From Picocystis sp. L7 (Eukaryota > Chlorophyta > Picocystophyceae > Picocystales > Picocystaceae): 64,000 bases of DNA. The notes beneath the pieces are model-generated. The model searched no databases. It had not been told where the DNA came from and saw nothing but the letters and a program-made list of their open reading frames with translations. The DNA is taken from assembly GCA_020975725.1 (NCBI GenBank), contig QXJR01000029.1, positions 434,001 to 498,000 of the forward strand, given 5' to 3'. Shown piece after piece: positions 1-9,800 of this stretch; within the stretch, counting starts at the first letter, position 1, and the number at the start of each line of letters is the position of its first letter. The position numbers were made by a program, and so were the translations under genes.

Positions 1-1734
1 CTCAGCAGATGCCTTGGTGGACCTGGTAGGTTGTTCGGTTTTCATCGTACCTTGCTGTCCAGGCAAGTTGGCAAAAATATTCATCAGAATCCCTTTCCTA
101 TCCCGTTTTGTTTGGCTGTGATGAGTTTTTTCTCCACCAGTCTGCTTTGCAAGGAGGCCTTCACTAGGAGCATGCACGTTTCCTCCATGCGGCACCTCCA
201 AAGGTAGCTTTCTCTCCATGCTATCACTCTTGTGCGCCGCATTATTTTCTGGCAGCGATGCAGCGTTTTCACAATCTTCAGGCCCGTGTTGATTGTCGTT
301 GTCTACCCCTTTCCCGAGGATTGCCCCATCAAGGCTAGGCTTATCACCCACTATGAGCCCATTCACCTTCCCTTCGACTTCTGTTTGACGTGCACCTTTC
401 GCAGCTTTGGACTGGCTGGTTTCTTGTGCTGCCTTTTGTGGCTTGCTTTCGAGATGCAAACTGCGTGTCTTCGCCTCTCCCTTGTGAATAGCATCCAAGG
501 GATCTTGGGTGGAAGCATCTACCATGCCGTTTGGGGAAATCCTGAGGACTTTGTTTTCTTGATCCAGTTTCTTGGCCCTTGTCCTTCTTGTTGAGGGGGG
601 CAAATCTCTTTCCACACGTTTTTTTCTCTCAACTGCCTCCCTTTCATCGTCCACATGGCTTATAGGCTGAGCGAAGACATCCTTCCCATGAGTGGCTGTG
701 GCACGGTTCTGTTCCGGCACCTCCAAGGCTTCACAACCACGTCCATCGGTTACCTGTACCACATCTGCATCCACTTTCAACACCAATGGCATTTCAAGTT
801 CCATTTCTTTTCTCCTTTTGTACTCGTGCACAAGCATTGTCTTCTGGAATTGCTTCTCATTCCACAGTTTCAGTAGTTCCTTGCTGAATAGGGGAGTCTT
901 ATCTGGGGTGAAGCAGCCTACCTCGATCGTGTGTTGCGAACAATACAGGAGAGAAGTTTCCACTTCGGATGTTCCATTCCTGGTCCAGTTTCTGGACCAG
1001 ACCCTTCTTGGTTGATGTCCGCCTTTCTTTGGACACCTCCCCCCTGTCTGGCAGCCACAGTACTGGGTGGGGCATTCCTTGGGTAGGTGCGCTTCATGGA
1101 AGGATTGAAGGCACAGAACGCACGGTACGAGTTCTCCTAGTCCCCCTCCGGTCGCCACCCATCCTCCATTGGATTTCTTCGTCCATTGCACGGGTTCGCC
1201 GTGTCCCTTCTGTCCACAGGCTGCACAGGTGTGCGAAGGACATACAAACTTCCCTTGCTCCATGGATTCGGCCCTCTCTCCGACGCATTCTGGATGGAAG
1301 AACCTCCCACATCCTTTCTCTTTGCATTGGAAGACGTCTTTTCCTTCCAATCCTTCTCTTTTGCACACGAAGCAGTTCTGCCTGCCGGTGATGCAGTTCG
1401 GACAGGTAAAGATGTAGGTGGCGAGCCTCTTCTTGGCCTTTGTGTTGAGTTTCAGGGGATTGCAATCCGCTTCGATGTGGAAGGCACGCATGCACCTCCC
1501 ACCTTCACAGACGACGACTCCTCCACCGTCGTCGCAGGCAGCACATACGGAACTGTATTCTTCGTCCATCGCCTCCCAGGGACCTTCGTGCTGCGCTCCA
1601 CCGCGCCTTCCAGGTCCTTCCATCGACGCTTCTGGATCCTGTCCATCCTTCACAGCCTTCTTGTGCAGCATTCCACCCTTTTTCGCCGCGGAAGGCGCCC
1701 TTTGGACGCGTCCAGGCGCGCTTTGGTCCGCCAT
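1..1734 (-). CDS. EDM2-like tandem PHD-finger chromatin protein, 5' part (runs off left edge)
   Basis: A frame open for 578 codons from the ATG at 1734 to base 1, with no stop. About 55-60 residues in, a cysteine-rich module begins: CAACDDGG, CEGGRCMRAFH, then CPNC, CFVCKREG, FQCKEKGCGRFFHPEC, CPSHTCAACG, PCVLCLQSFHEAHLPKEC. The order and spacing match the composite PHD/zinc array of plant EDM2, a nuclear protein that reads histone marks and controls silencing and transcript processing. After the array (below about 950) the chain is charged and low in complexity, which fits the linker before EDM2's methyltransferase-like region; that region would lie outside the window. The start is the first ATG giving a short basic N-terminus; an upstream exon is possible. 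It is divergent from the giant FAS1 gene. Family assignment is by remembered motif pattern. Confidence 0.72.
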   Translation of the reverse strand, partial: MADQSAPGRVQRAPSAAKKGGMLHKKAVKDGQDPEASMEGPGRRGGAQHEGPWEAMDEEYSSVCAACDDGGGVVVCEGGRCMRAFHIEADCNPLKLNTKAKKRLATYIFTCPNCITGRQNCFVCKREGLEGKDVFQCKEKGCGRFFHPECVGERAESMEQGKFVCPSHTCAACGQKGHGEPVQWTKKSNGGWVATGGGLGELVPCVLCLQSFHEAHLPKECPTQYCGCQTGGRCPKKGGHQPRRVWSRNWTRNGTSEVETSLLYCSQHTIEVGCFTPDKTPLFSKELLKLWNEKQFQKTMLVHEYKRRKEMELEMPLVLKVDADVVQVTDGRGCEALEVPEQNRATATHGKDVFAQPISHVDDEREAVERKKRVERDLPPSTRRTRAKKLDQENKVLRISPNGMVDASTQDPLDAIHKGEAKTRSLHLESKPQKAAQETSQSKAAKGARQTEVEGKVNGLIVGDKPSLDGAILGKGVDNDNQHGPEDCENAASLPENNAAHKSDSMERKLPLEVPHGGNVHAPSEGLLAKQTGGEKTHHSQTKRDRKGILMNIFANLPGQQGTMKTEQPTRSTKASAE

Positions 1735-2445
1735 AGCCCAGTGCGCTCTGTCGCACCGACCCTCCTCGTCCAGGCTGGTGGGTGGACCCGTACTCGATAT
1801 CTCGAAGAAAGATCTCGATCATGACATCGCGATTTCTCCCTTTCACCTGTGTTCTTCTGAGCCGGGGACGCGGGGGGGTCGGGGAACAGGCTGTCCGGGG
1901 CGGTTAATTCTTTCGAAAACTCGGCAGGCAGGGCTGGCAGGGGAGGGCCATGGCCGACAGGTGGGAAGGAGGGGAAGGTTCCTGGGATCGGATCATGGAC
2001 AAAGGAAAAGACGTGGCCACCTGTCCAGGATCCGACACGCATGCCGTCCCCACCACGTGCCTGCAGAAGAGGCCTGGTCGCCCGCCGACGTGTGTCTGCT
2101 GTCCTCGTCTCCCGTCAAGCCACACCACGGTTCCGTCTTGTTCCCCGTCCTTCCGATCCACCACGCCCTTCTCGAAAGGAATTCGAAGGGCTTTGAACCC
2201 GGGGTGGTTGTCCCTTTCCGATTCGAATGCATCTTTTCCCTCCCAACGATTCGCGTCCTCGTGTCGATCCACCTCCCACGAACTTAACTTTCGCTAAACT
2301 CAATGCGTCTCTGTCCCATCCTGAGAAAAATGCACCCTTTACGGGGACTTAATTGTCCTCTGCGGGCCAAGGACGAAAGGGGAACCGTCTCCAACGCCCA
2401 GCTAGGACGAGGACCGGCCGCGTCGTCGAAGGCGTCGAGGAGGCG
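1735..2445. promoter_or_regulatory. Divergent intergenic region with TTCGAA-type inverted repeats
   Basis: Non-coding spacer between the EDM2-like gene (-) and the FAS1 gene (+). From 2168 to 2230 it holds several short inverted repeats around TTCGAA flanked by C/G-rich arms (CTTCTCGAAAGG, ATTCGAAGGG, GATTCGAATG). The same motif type recurs in other promoters of this window. Overlapping open frames here show no family signature. Confidence 0.4.
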
Positions 2446-5400
2446 ATGGCGGAGCGCGAACGCGCAGTGCGGCGATGGCGGAGGACGTGGTGCAGGATTG
2501 CGTGCTTTTGGACGGCGTTTCTGGTGGGGACAAACATGGCACAAGCGGAAGAGATACCTCCCTGCGCCGTTCGATCCGAAGATACCTCCCAGCGAAACGC
2601 TTGTGTGTTCCAAGACGCAGAAGAATACGTGAAACGCGTGGAAGAGACCAAACCATGGGAAGGAAAGAAACCTGGAGTGCAACCTAAAACGCTGCAGAGC
2701 ACGCAAAGGCTGATCCAAAACTATCAAGACTCGCACTGTGTGCCTGGAGAGACCTATCCACTGCTCGATGCACCACCGGCATGCCAGTGCGAAGACTTGC
2801 CAGACAATGACCAATGCTTCCTCACAGGCAAGCTGGATTTCTGTGGACTCACGTTCTTCCTGCCTGTAGACGAAGCTTGGGAAAAAGCAGCCCTGCAGGT
2901 CACCTTTGCAGCTGCTGGGAAAAAAGGGAAGTATAAAATCGAACCCAAGGCCAGAGAAAAACCTGTCCTGGAAAAATACATGCACGAGATCCAACTGCCC
3001 AAGCTTACCAAGGAGAACGCCAAATTGTGGCTGCCAAAGCTTGTGAAAACCGGACAAGTGGATATCCCGTTGCCCAAAATAATGGTGGACACCAAGGAAG
3101 TGCCTGTGCCCAAGCTGCGTGTCGAAAAGCTGGAGTTCACCCTCCCGGAGCTTGTCCTTGGGCAAAAATGGCTTCCTTTACCAAAGCTGGGAGTCTCGTA
3201 CAAAAACATTTTGATGCCCACTGCAGAAGTTGTGCTCAAGGATGTCAAGGTGCCTGAGCTGGTGCTGACATACATGAACATCGATGTACTTAACCTGTTA
3301 GAGAGGCAAGACGTCAAACTCCCTAAGCTCATCAAAGAGTTTGAGGAGGTGCCCGTCCCAAAGCTAGTGACACAATTCTTGAAGGTCACTGGAAAGAGAC
3401 TGGGAGTAGAATCACATGTTGACATTGCACTGCCCAAGCTCGAACAAGCGTACAGGAAAGTGCCGGTCAAGAAGTTAGTCTTGTCGGGCTTCCGGACAGA
3501 GACGATTAGAAAGCTTGTGCTGGCAGGGAAACTGTTTGTTACTTTGCCAAAGGCAGTTCTGCAGGGGAAGAAAGAGTTCCCTGTCATTCATGTTGATCAC
3601 CAGCACAAGGTGATCAGCATTGGAAAACCGAAGCTTGAATGGGTTCCGGTGGCGATACCCAAGCTGGTGCAGACTGGCTGGAAAAACATAAGTGTTCCCC
3701 ACCTCCAGTTTCAAGAAGGGAAAGTTCATATTCCAAGGAAGGAATTTGCAGAAAAAAATGTGAGCCTTCCAGTTTTCCTGAAGCACCTGGCTACCAAGGA
3801 GATCTCTGCAGTGAAACCCGGTATGTCAAATTTCACTTTGTATACACTGGCCGTGGAAGATCAAGACTTTCCTGTGCCAAAGGTAAAGCTTTTTGGCTAC
3901 AGAAACATCAGCGTGTTCGATTTTGGCTTCGAGACAGTGGATTTATCACTTGAAAAGTTGCTAAGACTTGGGCTTGTGGAGATTGAAGTGCCACGCATGG
4001 TGCTGGATGGTTATGCCAAGGTCCATGTCCCTATTCCTGGCGTGAAATTTGAAACTCTGCAGTTGCCAGATGGAAAGAAAATAGAGATGCCTGTCAAAGT
4101 GGCCAGGAGGGGGGCTGCAGTGAAAGTGCCCATTTTCTCCGTAGAGTTTGTGGAGAAGAAAATACCGCTATTGAAGCTAGTGGATTCAGAGCACAGCCTC
4201 ACGCTCCAAGGCATTGCCCCCATCTTTCGCAAGCGAGAAATTCCAATTCCAGACATCGCCATCGGGCACCAGTTTGTTGACATGAAAAAGCTGGGTTATG
4301 TTGAGAGGGAGGTGCCTTATCCTACTCTGGATAACGCCAAGTGGGTCCCAATAAAGACATTTCCTGTGGTGGCTCGCACCTGGGAGCCAGGTAAAGAAAT
4401 CACTGTTCGACTATTCCAAGGTTGGACCCCAGAGGAGAAGACGGTGACAATGGTCAAAGAAGGTTTGCAAAACGTGGAGGTTCCTACCATAGGCATTGAC
4501 CTCAGTTCCATGATACTGCCCGTCGTCTCTAAAGGATTCAAGGATGTGGTTGTGAAGACCAACGACATTGACTTCAAGTACATTGAAGTCCCTGATATTG
4601 GCTTCCAGGACGGAAAGCGGATCGTGGTGCCCCAATTCTTATGGAAGGATAGAAAGCTTCTCATTCCCGAACTGGATTATGCTACTCGAGAAAAACAAAC
4701 AGCGAACTTTTATCTGAATGCCACTGGGAAAGGCATCAAGGTGCATCAGTTTACTCTTGAACCAGGGAAGGAAATAGCAGTTCCGATATCTCTTCTCTCT
4801 ACACGAAACAAAACAGTGGGCGTGTATCGCGTGCGCCCTGGAAGGACAGCTTTTGTACCCACCTGGCAGGAATGGGAGGTTCCTGTGGTGGGGATAAAGA
4901 AGAGGGATGCAAAGCGCCCCATGCTGGACTATGGGCTGAAGTCACTGACCATCCCTACGATTGACATCAAAGCAAGCAATTTGTCTGTTCCCGTCCCGTT
5001 TCTGAGTTTTGGTCAGAAGAGGGAATTTCTCGTCCCTCATGTGCACCTGGACTCTGCATCAAAGAAGATACCGTTTTGGGAGGTGGGTGTTTCAAACGTC
5101 AGTCTCAAACTTGGCAAGTTTGAGCTGAAGAATGACGCGCCAATCACAGTGCCTATTGTGAGGAAATCAGAAGATACGTGGAGCATCAGGTTGCCCTGGG
5201 TAAGAGAAGGCCCTGCGCTGAAGAATTTCACCACAATAGTGAAGGTGCCAAAGTGTATAGACAGAAAACATACAGCAACATGTGTCACAGTGGAAGACCT
5301 ACTGGAAAATGAGCTGTATGTCAAGTTCTTGATGCAGTATCTTCTAATCCCTCGTCCTCTAGCGACAGACCAACTAGTAGACACGGTCATATACACAACA

Positions 5401-8400
5401 CTTGATTTCGTTGGGGAGTTTGAGGGTTACGGCGATTTCGCTGGGAAAGAGTACTTAATTGTTAGGTTTGCCGAGTACTGGGAACAGCAAGGATTTCTTT
5501 CGAATCGAGCTAGGCTTATGACCATTGCTGGTGATTTGCTTTGTGAGAACACAGGAAAAGCACTTGTTCCGAACATCTTGTCTTGTCAGTCGTATGAAAA
5601 CAACAGTAAGCTGATGCCGAATCATGTCGCGCACGTTCTTGATAAGGTGCCACTGCCAGCCCATCTTTTCCCCACAGTTCTGGACTTGGTGTGTGATTCG
5701 GCTTCATTTCCTGACCTTTCGATTTACTGTCGAGCTTATGCTACCCCAGGAGTTGGCATTCCTGGAGATGACGGTGAACCTGGATGCATGCAGAAGAGCA
5801 GGGACGACTTCTTGTCCATTTTCACCCCGTACATATTGTTTGCGCCGGTCGATGTGGCATGGGAGCAGTTTGTGCAAACCTTGTCTGCAGCTGCTGCGAA
5901 GTACAAATCAAAATCTCATGCTCTTCACCAGATCCTCAGAAGCAAGAAGAAGAGCTTGGATGAGTTTCTGGCCTCCCTGGAAGAATACAGGGAAGTTTCT
6001 GGCTGGAAAAACGTCAGCCACTCTCAATCGCACTATTTATCGGATGGTATGATGGATTGGTTTCAATACTGGGATCCAGATATGACGAAGCTCTTTTTGA
6101 AAGTTGTTGATGGGTACGACAAGTATGATGTGGATCTTGCACAGCTCTCTATGGATTCGTTATTAAGTTCGCCTCAGCTTATCTGTGAAGTTCTTCAATA
6201 CAATTCTATTGTGAAGGTGGGAAGAGAGGGTAGCAGACTAAACGACCTTTCATCCCGCGGACCTGGTGGAGTGAACAAGTGCAACTTACAGAGTGGAATT
6301 TATGTCACGGCATTAGTGACCAACCATGATGATGGGCTTGATTGCACCAATAACGTAAGAAATGCCCGAAACTGCCGTCTAAAAATCAAGCTGTCAAACA
6401 GGGGTGTCAGCGAGAGATTATGTGGCGAACCGTTCAAGGCGCGTCATGTTGTCGGAAGAACTGTCGTGTCTGGACGACTCAACAGCGCAGATGTTTTGGT
6501 TCCCAACCTGCAGGCAGGGGTTTTCCCTGACGGAAGTTTTGGAGACCTTCCACCAGTCTTCGATTTGCGGAATGGTGAGCTCCTTGGACAGGTGGTAGAC
6601 ATCACTGACGCTGTCTTGATGCCGCCTACCCTGGTATTCAGCCTGACTTTGTACGATATTGTTTGTGACCCCTTGCAAACATACTTGAGCATTTTCTGCA
6701 GTTTTATCCAGGTTTCGGCTTTGCTTGGAACAGATTTCAAGGCACTCTACAAGAACCAAGCATTATATGTGGATGGAACAGACATTGAGGATCAAGGAGG
6801 TGGAAATGGGCTGACAGTTTTTGCAGTTCCTAACGACGGCATCCTGGAAACAATGGCAATCCTGCCACAGATTCCCAACACTGTGGATGCTTTGTTGGAG
6901 GAAGCATTGCAAGGAAGCAGGATTGCGGAAAGGTTCATCCTTGAAGTTCTTGGTTTCCACACCATACAAAAAGTATTCTACCCCTGGGAACTGCATGACT
7001 ATGAGACCTTGGTCACAACGAGTCAGAGGGGGGAGAGAAGATTCTTCGAGGTGGTAGTACGCATTCAAGGCCAAAAGGCACCACTGTACTCACGAACCTT
7101 TAGACTTGTCAGTGAGTGCAATTATGTTACGGTTGTTGCACCGCCACCAGCTTACTTTCCTGTTGCCATCAATGGAATCGTGGGCATTGTGGATCGCGTT
7201 CTTATTCCGCCAAGGTTTTGCTTGTCGGCCTGCGATATTCTGGAGATCAATCCGCTCACAAACATCTACATTGCATCGATTTATGCACTTAATCTGTACA
7301 GAGACATTTGTGATGGTTCAAGATCTGCGTGCATCCGACGCAAAACACTACTTGCTCCCACTGACGGAGCCTGGGGCACTGCGCTTGCACAAATGAATAT
7401 TTCGAGGAACCAACTTTTTAGTGAGTACTCAGAGCTGTTGTATGACAGCATTATGACATCAGTTCTCCCCAATCAGCAGTACGTGACAGACTTTCGGGCC
7501 AGGAATGCAGACGACATTTTCGAGAATCAGGATACACTGCGAACCATCTTGAGTGGATATACCCGTGGAACCAACATTGTGAGTCTCAGAGAAGATTCGA
7601 ACAGAAATGTCATGGGCTGGATGTCTTCTCGAGTTTACATTCAGGATTGTCTCCCACGCGGTTGTCGAAGCCCTGATGCCCCAGAGGGATGCACAGAGTT
7701 TGGATTTCCTCCAGCACTGATTGTGGTCCCCAACCTTCTGGCAGCCGATGGGGTGGTCCAGGTGATAGACAAGGTACTGTTCCCATGCAAACCCTTTGAG
7801 TGCGTCCCACCAACGTTTACATACACTCCAGAGTCCTGCACTGATCTCCCATGCTCACCACCATCGTCATTACTTCAGACAGCAGAGACGTCAATCAGGG
7901 CGACTGTGACATACACGGCCGATCCAAGCTGCAATTTGAATTGCTTTGACTGGTACTGCAATCCGTGCAGCCCCCTGAAAGCTCAAACCATCGTTGCTGT
8001 TGGAGGCTTCCGCCCACAAAATCCACTGAAAGTTGCAGTGTCAAATCGGATCAAGTTTGGTCTTCGAGGGTGGGATGAATTTTTTCCAGACAAGCCCTAC
8101 TTCCAGTCGGAAGATGGGATCTTTGCAGCCTTGGTTGTATACATCAACCAACTGGGAGAGCTTAGATTTGGTGTACAGCCTTACCTAGATTATGAAAACT
8201 TGGAACTGTTCAAGGCACTCGAAATCATTCCAGGACCGTCCATTGTAGCCGAAGGATTTCTGGCACAAACAAGTGAGACTTTTACTGTGCTGGCGACATA
8301 TAGTGCCTCTTGTCGGCTCGCAAAGATTTATGTCAATGGGGTTTTGCGAGGAGCTGCTAGTGTGAACTGGCTTGCTGCTGTGGATTTCACTAACCCGGTG

Positions 8401-9426
8401 ACTGTAGGAGGGGGGGATGTCAACACTGACAATGTTGCAGGTGGGAGAGACTCTCGCGATCTTTCTGAGGACGTCGAGACAAGGCAATCCTGGGCAGGAA
8501 GAAGCAGCTCCAGCTTTGCCAAAGGCACTGATTCTGGAGGGGGTAGGCGAACTGCTGATACTGACATGGAACTTCGGGAATCAGTGATTCAGAACCAGGT
8601 CAAAGCAATGATGGAGGAGCGTGATCATTCCGACTACCCGCTTTCGGATGTTGATAGATTTGGCCACCCTGCAGCTTCACAGGGCCAGTGCCTAAGTGAT
8701 GCTTCCTCACTTGGGGGACAGTGCTCTTCTACCGTGTGGAGCTACCGAGAAGAACTCGTGCATGAGCGGGCAGCATCTCAGTTTGCTTACGACGGAGGCC
8801 CAGGTGATTCCACTTTGTACCAGCAAGCGCAGCAGATCAGGACCGGGGGGAAGGGCAGACGTCTACAAGGCCGCGTTGGAAGCGACTCCGTCACTATTTC
8901 ACCTAGCACAAGGCGTGCACCACAGGCAGAGGAGTCTTTTTCCCCTGCTACAGCTTCATCGGAAGATCATCCCGCAGGCATTACCATTGGTGGGCCTGAC
9001 CCTTTGGTCCAACGCCGAATGGAGGAGGACCTGAACGTCTACAACAGTAGCCACGTGTTGGCCGAGCTACTGGACGAATTGAAGGGCCTCAGCGTGGGTG
9101 AGATGGAGCTTTACATGCGCAACACCATTTCTCAGTATCCATTTTATTCGTTGTTTGACGGCCAAAGCGATTGGGAATTGGACCCGCCCAGCACGCACCC
9201 AGAATTCTTGAAGGAGCTCAAGTGGTGGGCCTACTGCGGTCCGAAGTACGACCAATACAGCTTGGCTCCGCGCGGTGCATGGGGGAACAATCAGAACTAC
9301 CCCTACGCCGCATGCGGGGTATCTGCGGTGTTTTATGGCACTTTCCTGGGCCATATCCACTGTGTACAGATTTTTGATGAGGTGATCCTCTATCCAAGCA
9401 CTGCCACCTGTCCGTGTGAGCCATAG
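2446..9426 (+). CDS. Giant secreted protein: VPKL-type repeats, FAS1-like domains, LamG-like domain
   Basis: A single exon of 2326 residues. The start is the ATG at 2446 because it gives an arginine-rich n-region, a hydrophobic core (about 15-29) and a likely cleavage site after AQA34; an in-frame ATG at 2353 would bury this signal. Residues about 180-920 are degenerate repeats of about 20-23 residues with a V-P-K-L/V core (LPKL, VPKL, IPKLVQTG). Fasciclin (FAS1)-like units follow: one near 1130-1394, one near 1460-1586 (FAVPNDGI to VDRVLIPP) and one near 1634-1779 (LLAPTDGAWG to VIDKVLFP). A LamG/lectin-like beta segment sits near 1945-1986, then a disordered tail and a Trp/Tyr-rich C-terminus. 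FAS1 domains mediate adhesion in extracellular matrices, so a wall or surface protein is inferred. The repeats resemble articulin/alveolin valine-proline repeats only superficially. No membrane anchor is evident. Confidence 0.75.
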   Translation: MAERERAVRRWRRTWCRIACFWTAFLVGTNMAQAEEIPPCAVRSEDTSQRNACVFQDAEEYVKRVEETKPWEGKKPGVQPKTLQSTQRLIQNYQDSHCVPGETYPLLDAPPACQCEDLPDNDQCFLTGKLDFCGLTFFLPVDEAWEKAALQVTFAAAGKKGKYKIEPKAREKPVLEKYMHEIQLPKLTKENAKLWLPKLVKTGQVDIPLPKIMVDTKEVPVPKLRVEKLEFTLPELVLGQKWLPLPKLGVSYKNILMPTAEVVLKDVKVPELVLTYMNIDVLNLLERQDVKLPKLIKEFEEVPVPKLVTQFLKVTGKRLGVESHVDIALPKLEQAYRKVPVKKLVLSGFRTETIRKLVLAGKLFVTLPKAVLQGKKEFPVIHVDHQHKVISIGKPKLEWVPVAIPKLVQTGWKNISVPHLQFQEGKVHIPRKEFAEKNVSLPVFLKHLATKEISAVKPGMSNFTLYTLAVEDQDFPVPKVKLFGYRNISVFDFGFETVDLSLEKLLRLGLVEIEVPRMVLDGYAKVHVPIPGVKFETLQLPDGKKIEMPVKVARRGAAVKVPIFSVEFVEKKIPLLKLVDSEHSLTLQGIAPIFRKREIPIPDIAIGHQFVDMKKLGYVEREVPYPTLDNAKWVPIKTFPVVARTWEPGKEITVRLFQGWTPEEKTVTMVKEGLQNVEVPTIGIDLSSMILPVVSKGFKDVVVKTNDIDFKYIEVPDIGFQDGKRIVVPQFLWKDRKLLIPELDYATREKQTANFYLNATGKGIKVHQFTLEPGKEIAVPISLLSTRNKTVGVYRVRPGRTAFVPTWQEWEVPVVGIKKRDAKRPMLDYGLKSLTIPTIDIKASNLSVPVPFLSFGQKREFLVPHVHLDSASKKIPFWEVGVSNVSLKLGKFELKNDAPITVPIVRKSEDTWSIRLPWVREGPALKNFTTIVKVPKCIDRKHTATCVTVEDLLENELYVKFLMQYLLIPRPLATDQLVDTVIYTTLDFVGEFEGYGDFAGKEYLIVRFAEYWEQQGFLSNRARLMTIAGDLLCENTGKALVPNILSCQSYENNSKLMPNHVAHVLDKVPLPAHLFPTVLDLVCDSASFPDLSIYCRAYATPGVGIPGDDGEPGCMQKSRDDFLSIFTPYILFAPVDVAWEQFVQTLSAAAAKYKSKSHALHQILRSKKKSLDEFLASLEEYREVSGWKNVSHSQSHYLSDGMMDWFQYWDPDMTKLFLKVVDGYDKYDVDLAQLSMDSLLSSPQLICEVLQYNSIVKVGREGSRLNDLSSRGPGGVNKCNLQSGIYVTALVTNHDDGLDCTNNVRNARNCRLKIKLSNRGVSERLCGEPFKARHVVGRTVVSGRLNSADVLVPNLQAGVFPDGSFGDLPPVFDLRNGELLGQVVDITDAVLMPPTLVFSLTLYDIVCDPLQTYLSIFCSFIQVSALLGTDFKALYKNQALYVDGTDIEDQGGGNGLTVFAVPNDGILETMAILPQIPNTVDALLEEALQGSRIAERFILEVLGFHTIQKVFYPWELHDYETLVTTSQRGERRFFEVVVRIQGQKAPLYSRTFRLVSECNYVTVVAPPPAYFPVAINGIVGIVDRVLIPPRFCLSACDILEINPLTNIYIASIYALNLYRDICDGSRSACIRRKTLLAPTDGAWGTALAQMNISRNQLFSEYSELLYDSIMTSVLPNQQYVTDFRARNADDIFENQDTLRTILSGYTRGTNIVSLREDSNRNVMGWMSSRVYIQDCLPRGCRSPDAPEGCTEFGFPPALIVVPNLLAADGVVQVIDKVLFPCKPFECVPPTFTYTPESCTDLPCSPPSSLLQTAETSIRATVTYTADPSCNLNCFDWYCNPCSPLKAQTIVAVGGFRPQNPLKVAVSNRIKFGLRGWDEFFPDKPYFQSEDGIFAALVVYINQLGELRFGVQPYLDYENLELFKALEIIPGPSIVAEGFLAQTSETFTVLATYSASCRLAKIYVNGVLRGAASVNWLAAVDFTNPVTVGGGDVNTDNVAGGRDSRDLSEDVETRQSWAGRSSSSFAKGTDSGGGRRTADTDMELRESVIQNQVKAMMEERDHSDYPLSDVDRFGHPAASQGQCLSDASSLGGQCSSTVWSYREELVHERAASQFAYDGGPGDSTLYQQAQQIRTGGKGRRLQGRVGSDSVTISPSTRRAPQAEESFSPATASSEDHPAGITIGGPDPLVQRRMEEDLNVYNSSHVLAELLDELKGLSVGEMELYMRNTISQYPFYSLFDGQSDWELDPPSTHPEFLKELKWWAYCGPKYDQYSLAPRGAWGNNQNYPYAACGVSAVFYGTFLGHIHCVQIFDEVILYPSTATCPCEP

Positions 9427-9800
9427 CAACCACACTGGACCAGTTGTACACACATGTGTCTCATTTGACCTCCTTTCTCGGACGTGTCCCAACCCGTGGC
9501 GGGGCGTCTCGGACGGATCCCAAGGCGCCCCGGGGCGTCCCTCGGACGGATCCGAAACGCGGGGCAGACCATGCTTCTAGAAGGACCCTCGATGGGGGAG
9601 AGACCAGATCGCACCGTGCTAGGTCCGTGCTGCGCGTGCTGCGGTCGTCGTGCTGCGCTCCGAATCGCACCTGGAGGCGCGGGTTTGGGAATCTACCAAA
9701 GCAAAAGGCGAACCTGGAACCTGCCGCGTCGCCACGGTTGCAAAGCATAGGTCCCCTTGCCACCAAGCGAACGGAGGGAAAAGATAGGTCGTGTTGGGAA
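9427..9800. promoter_or_regulatory. Upstream region of the ZIP4-like gene with a direct repeat
   Basis: GC-rich spacer between two genes on the same strand. CTCGGACGGATCC occurs twice, near 9508 and 9541, about 33 bp apart and separated by a GGCGCC-type palindromic stretch. The downstream frame is open through here, but no conserved residues precede the ATG at 9801. Confidence 0.35.
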
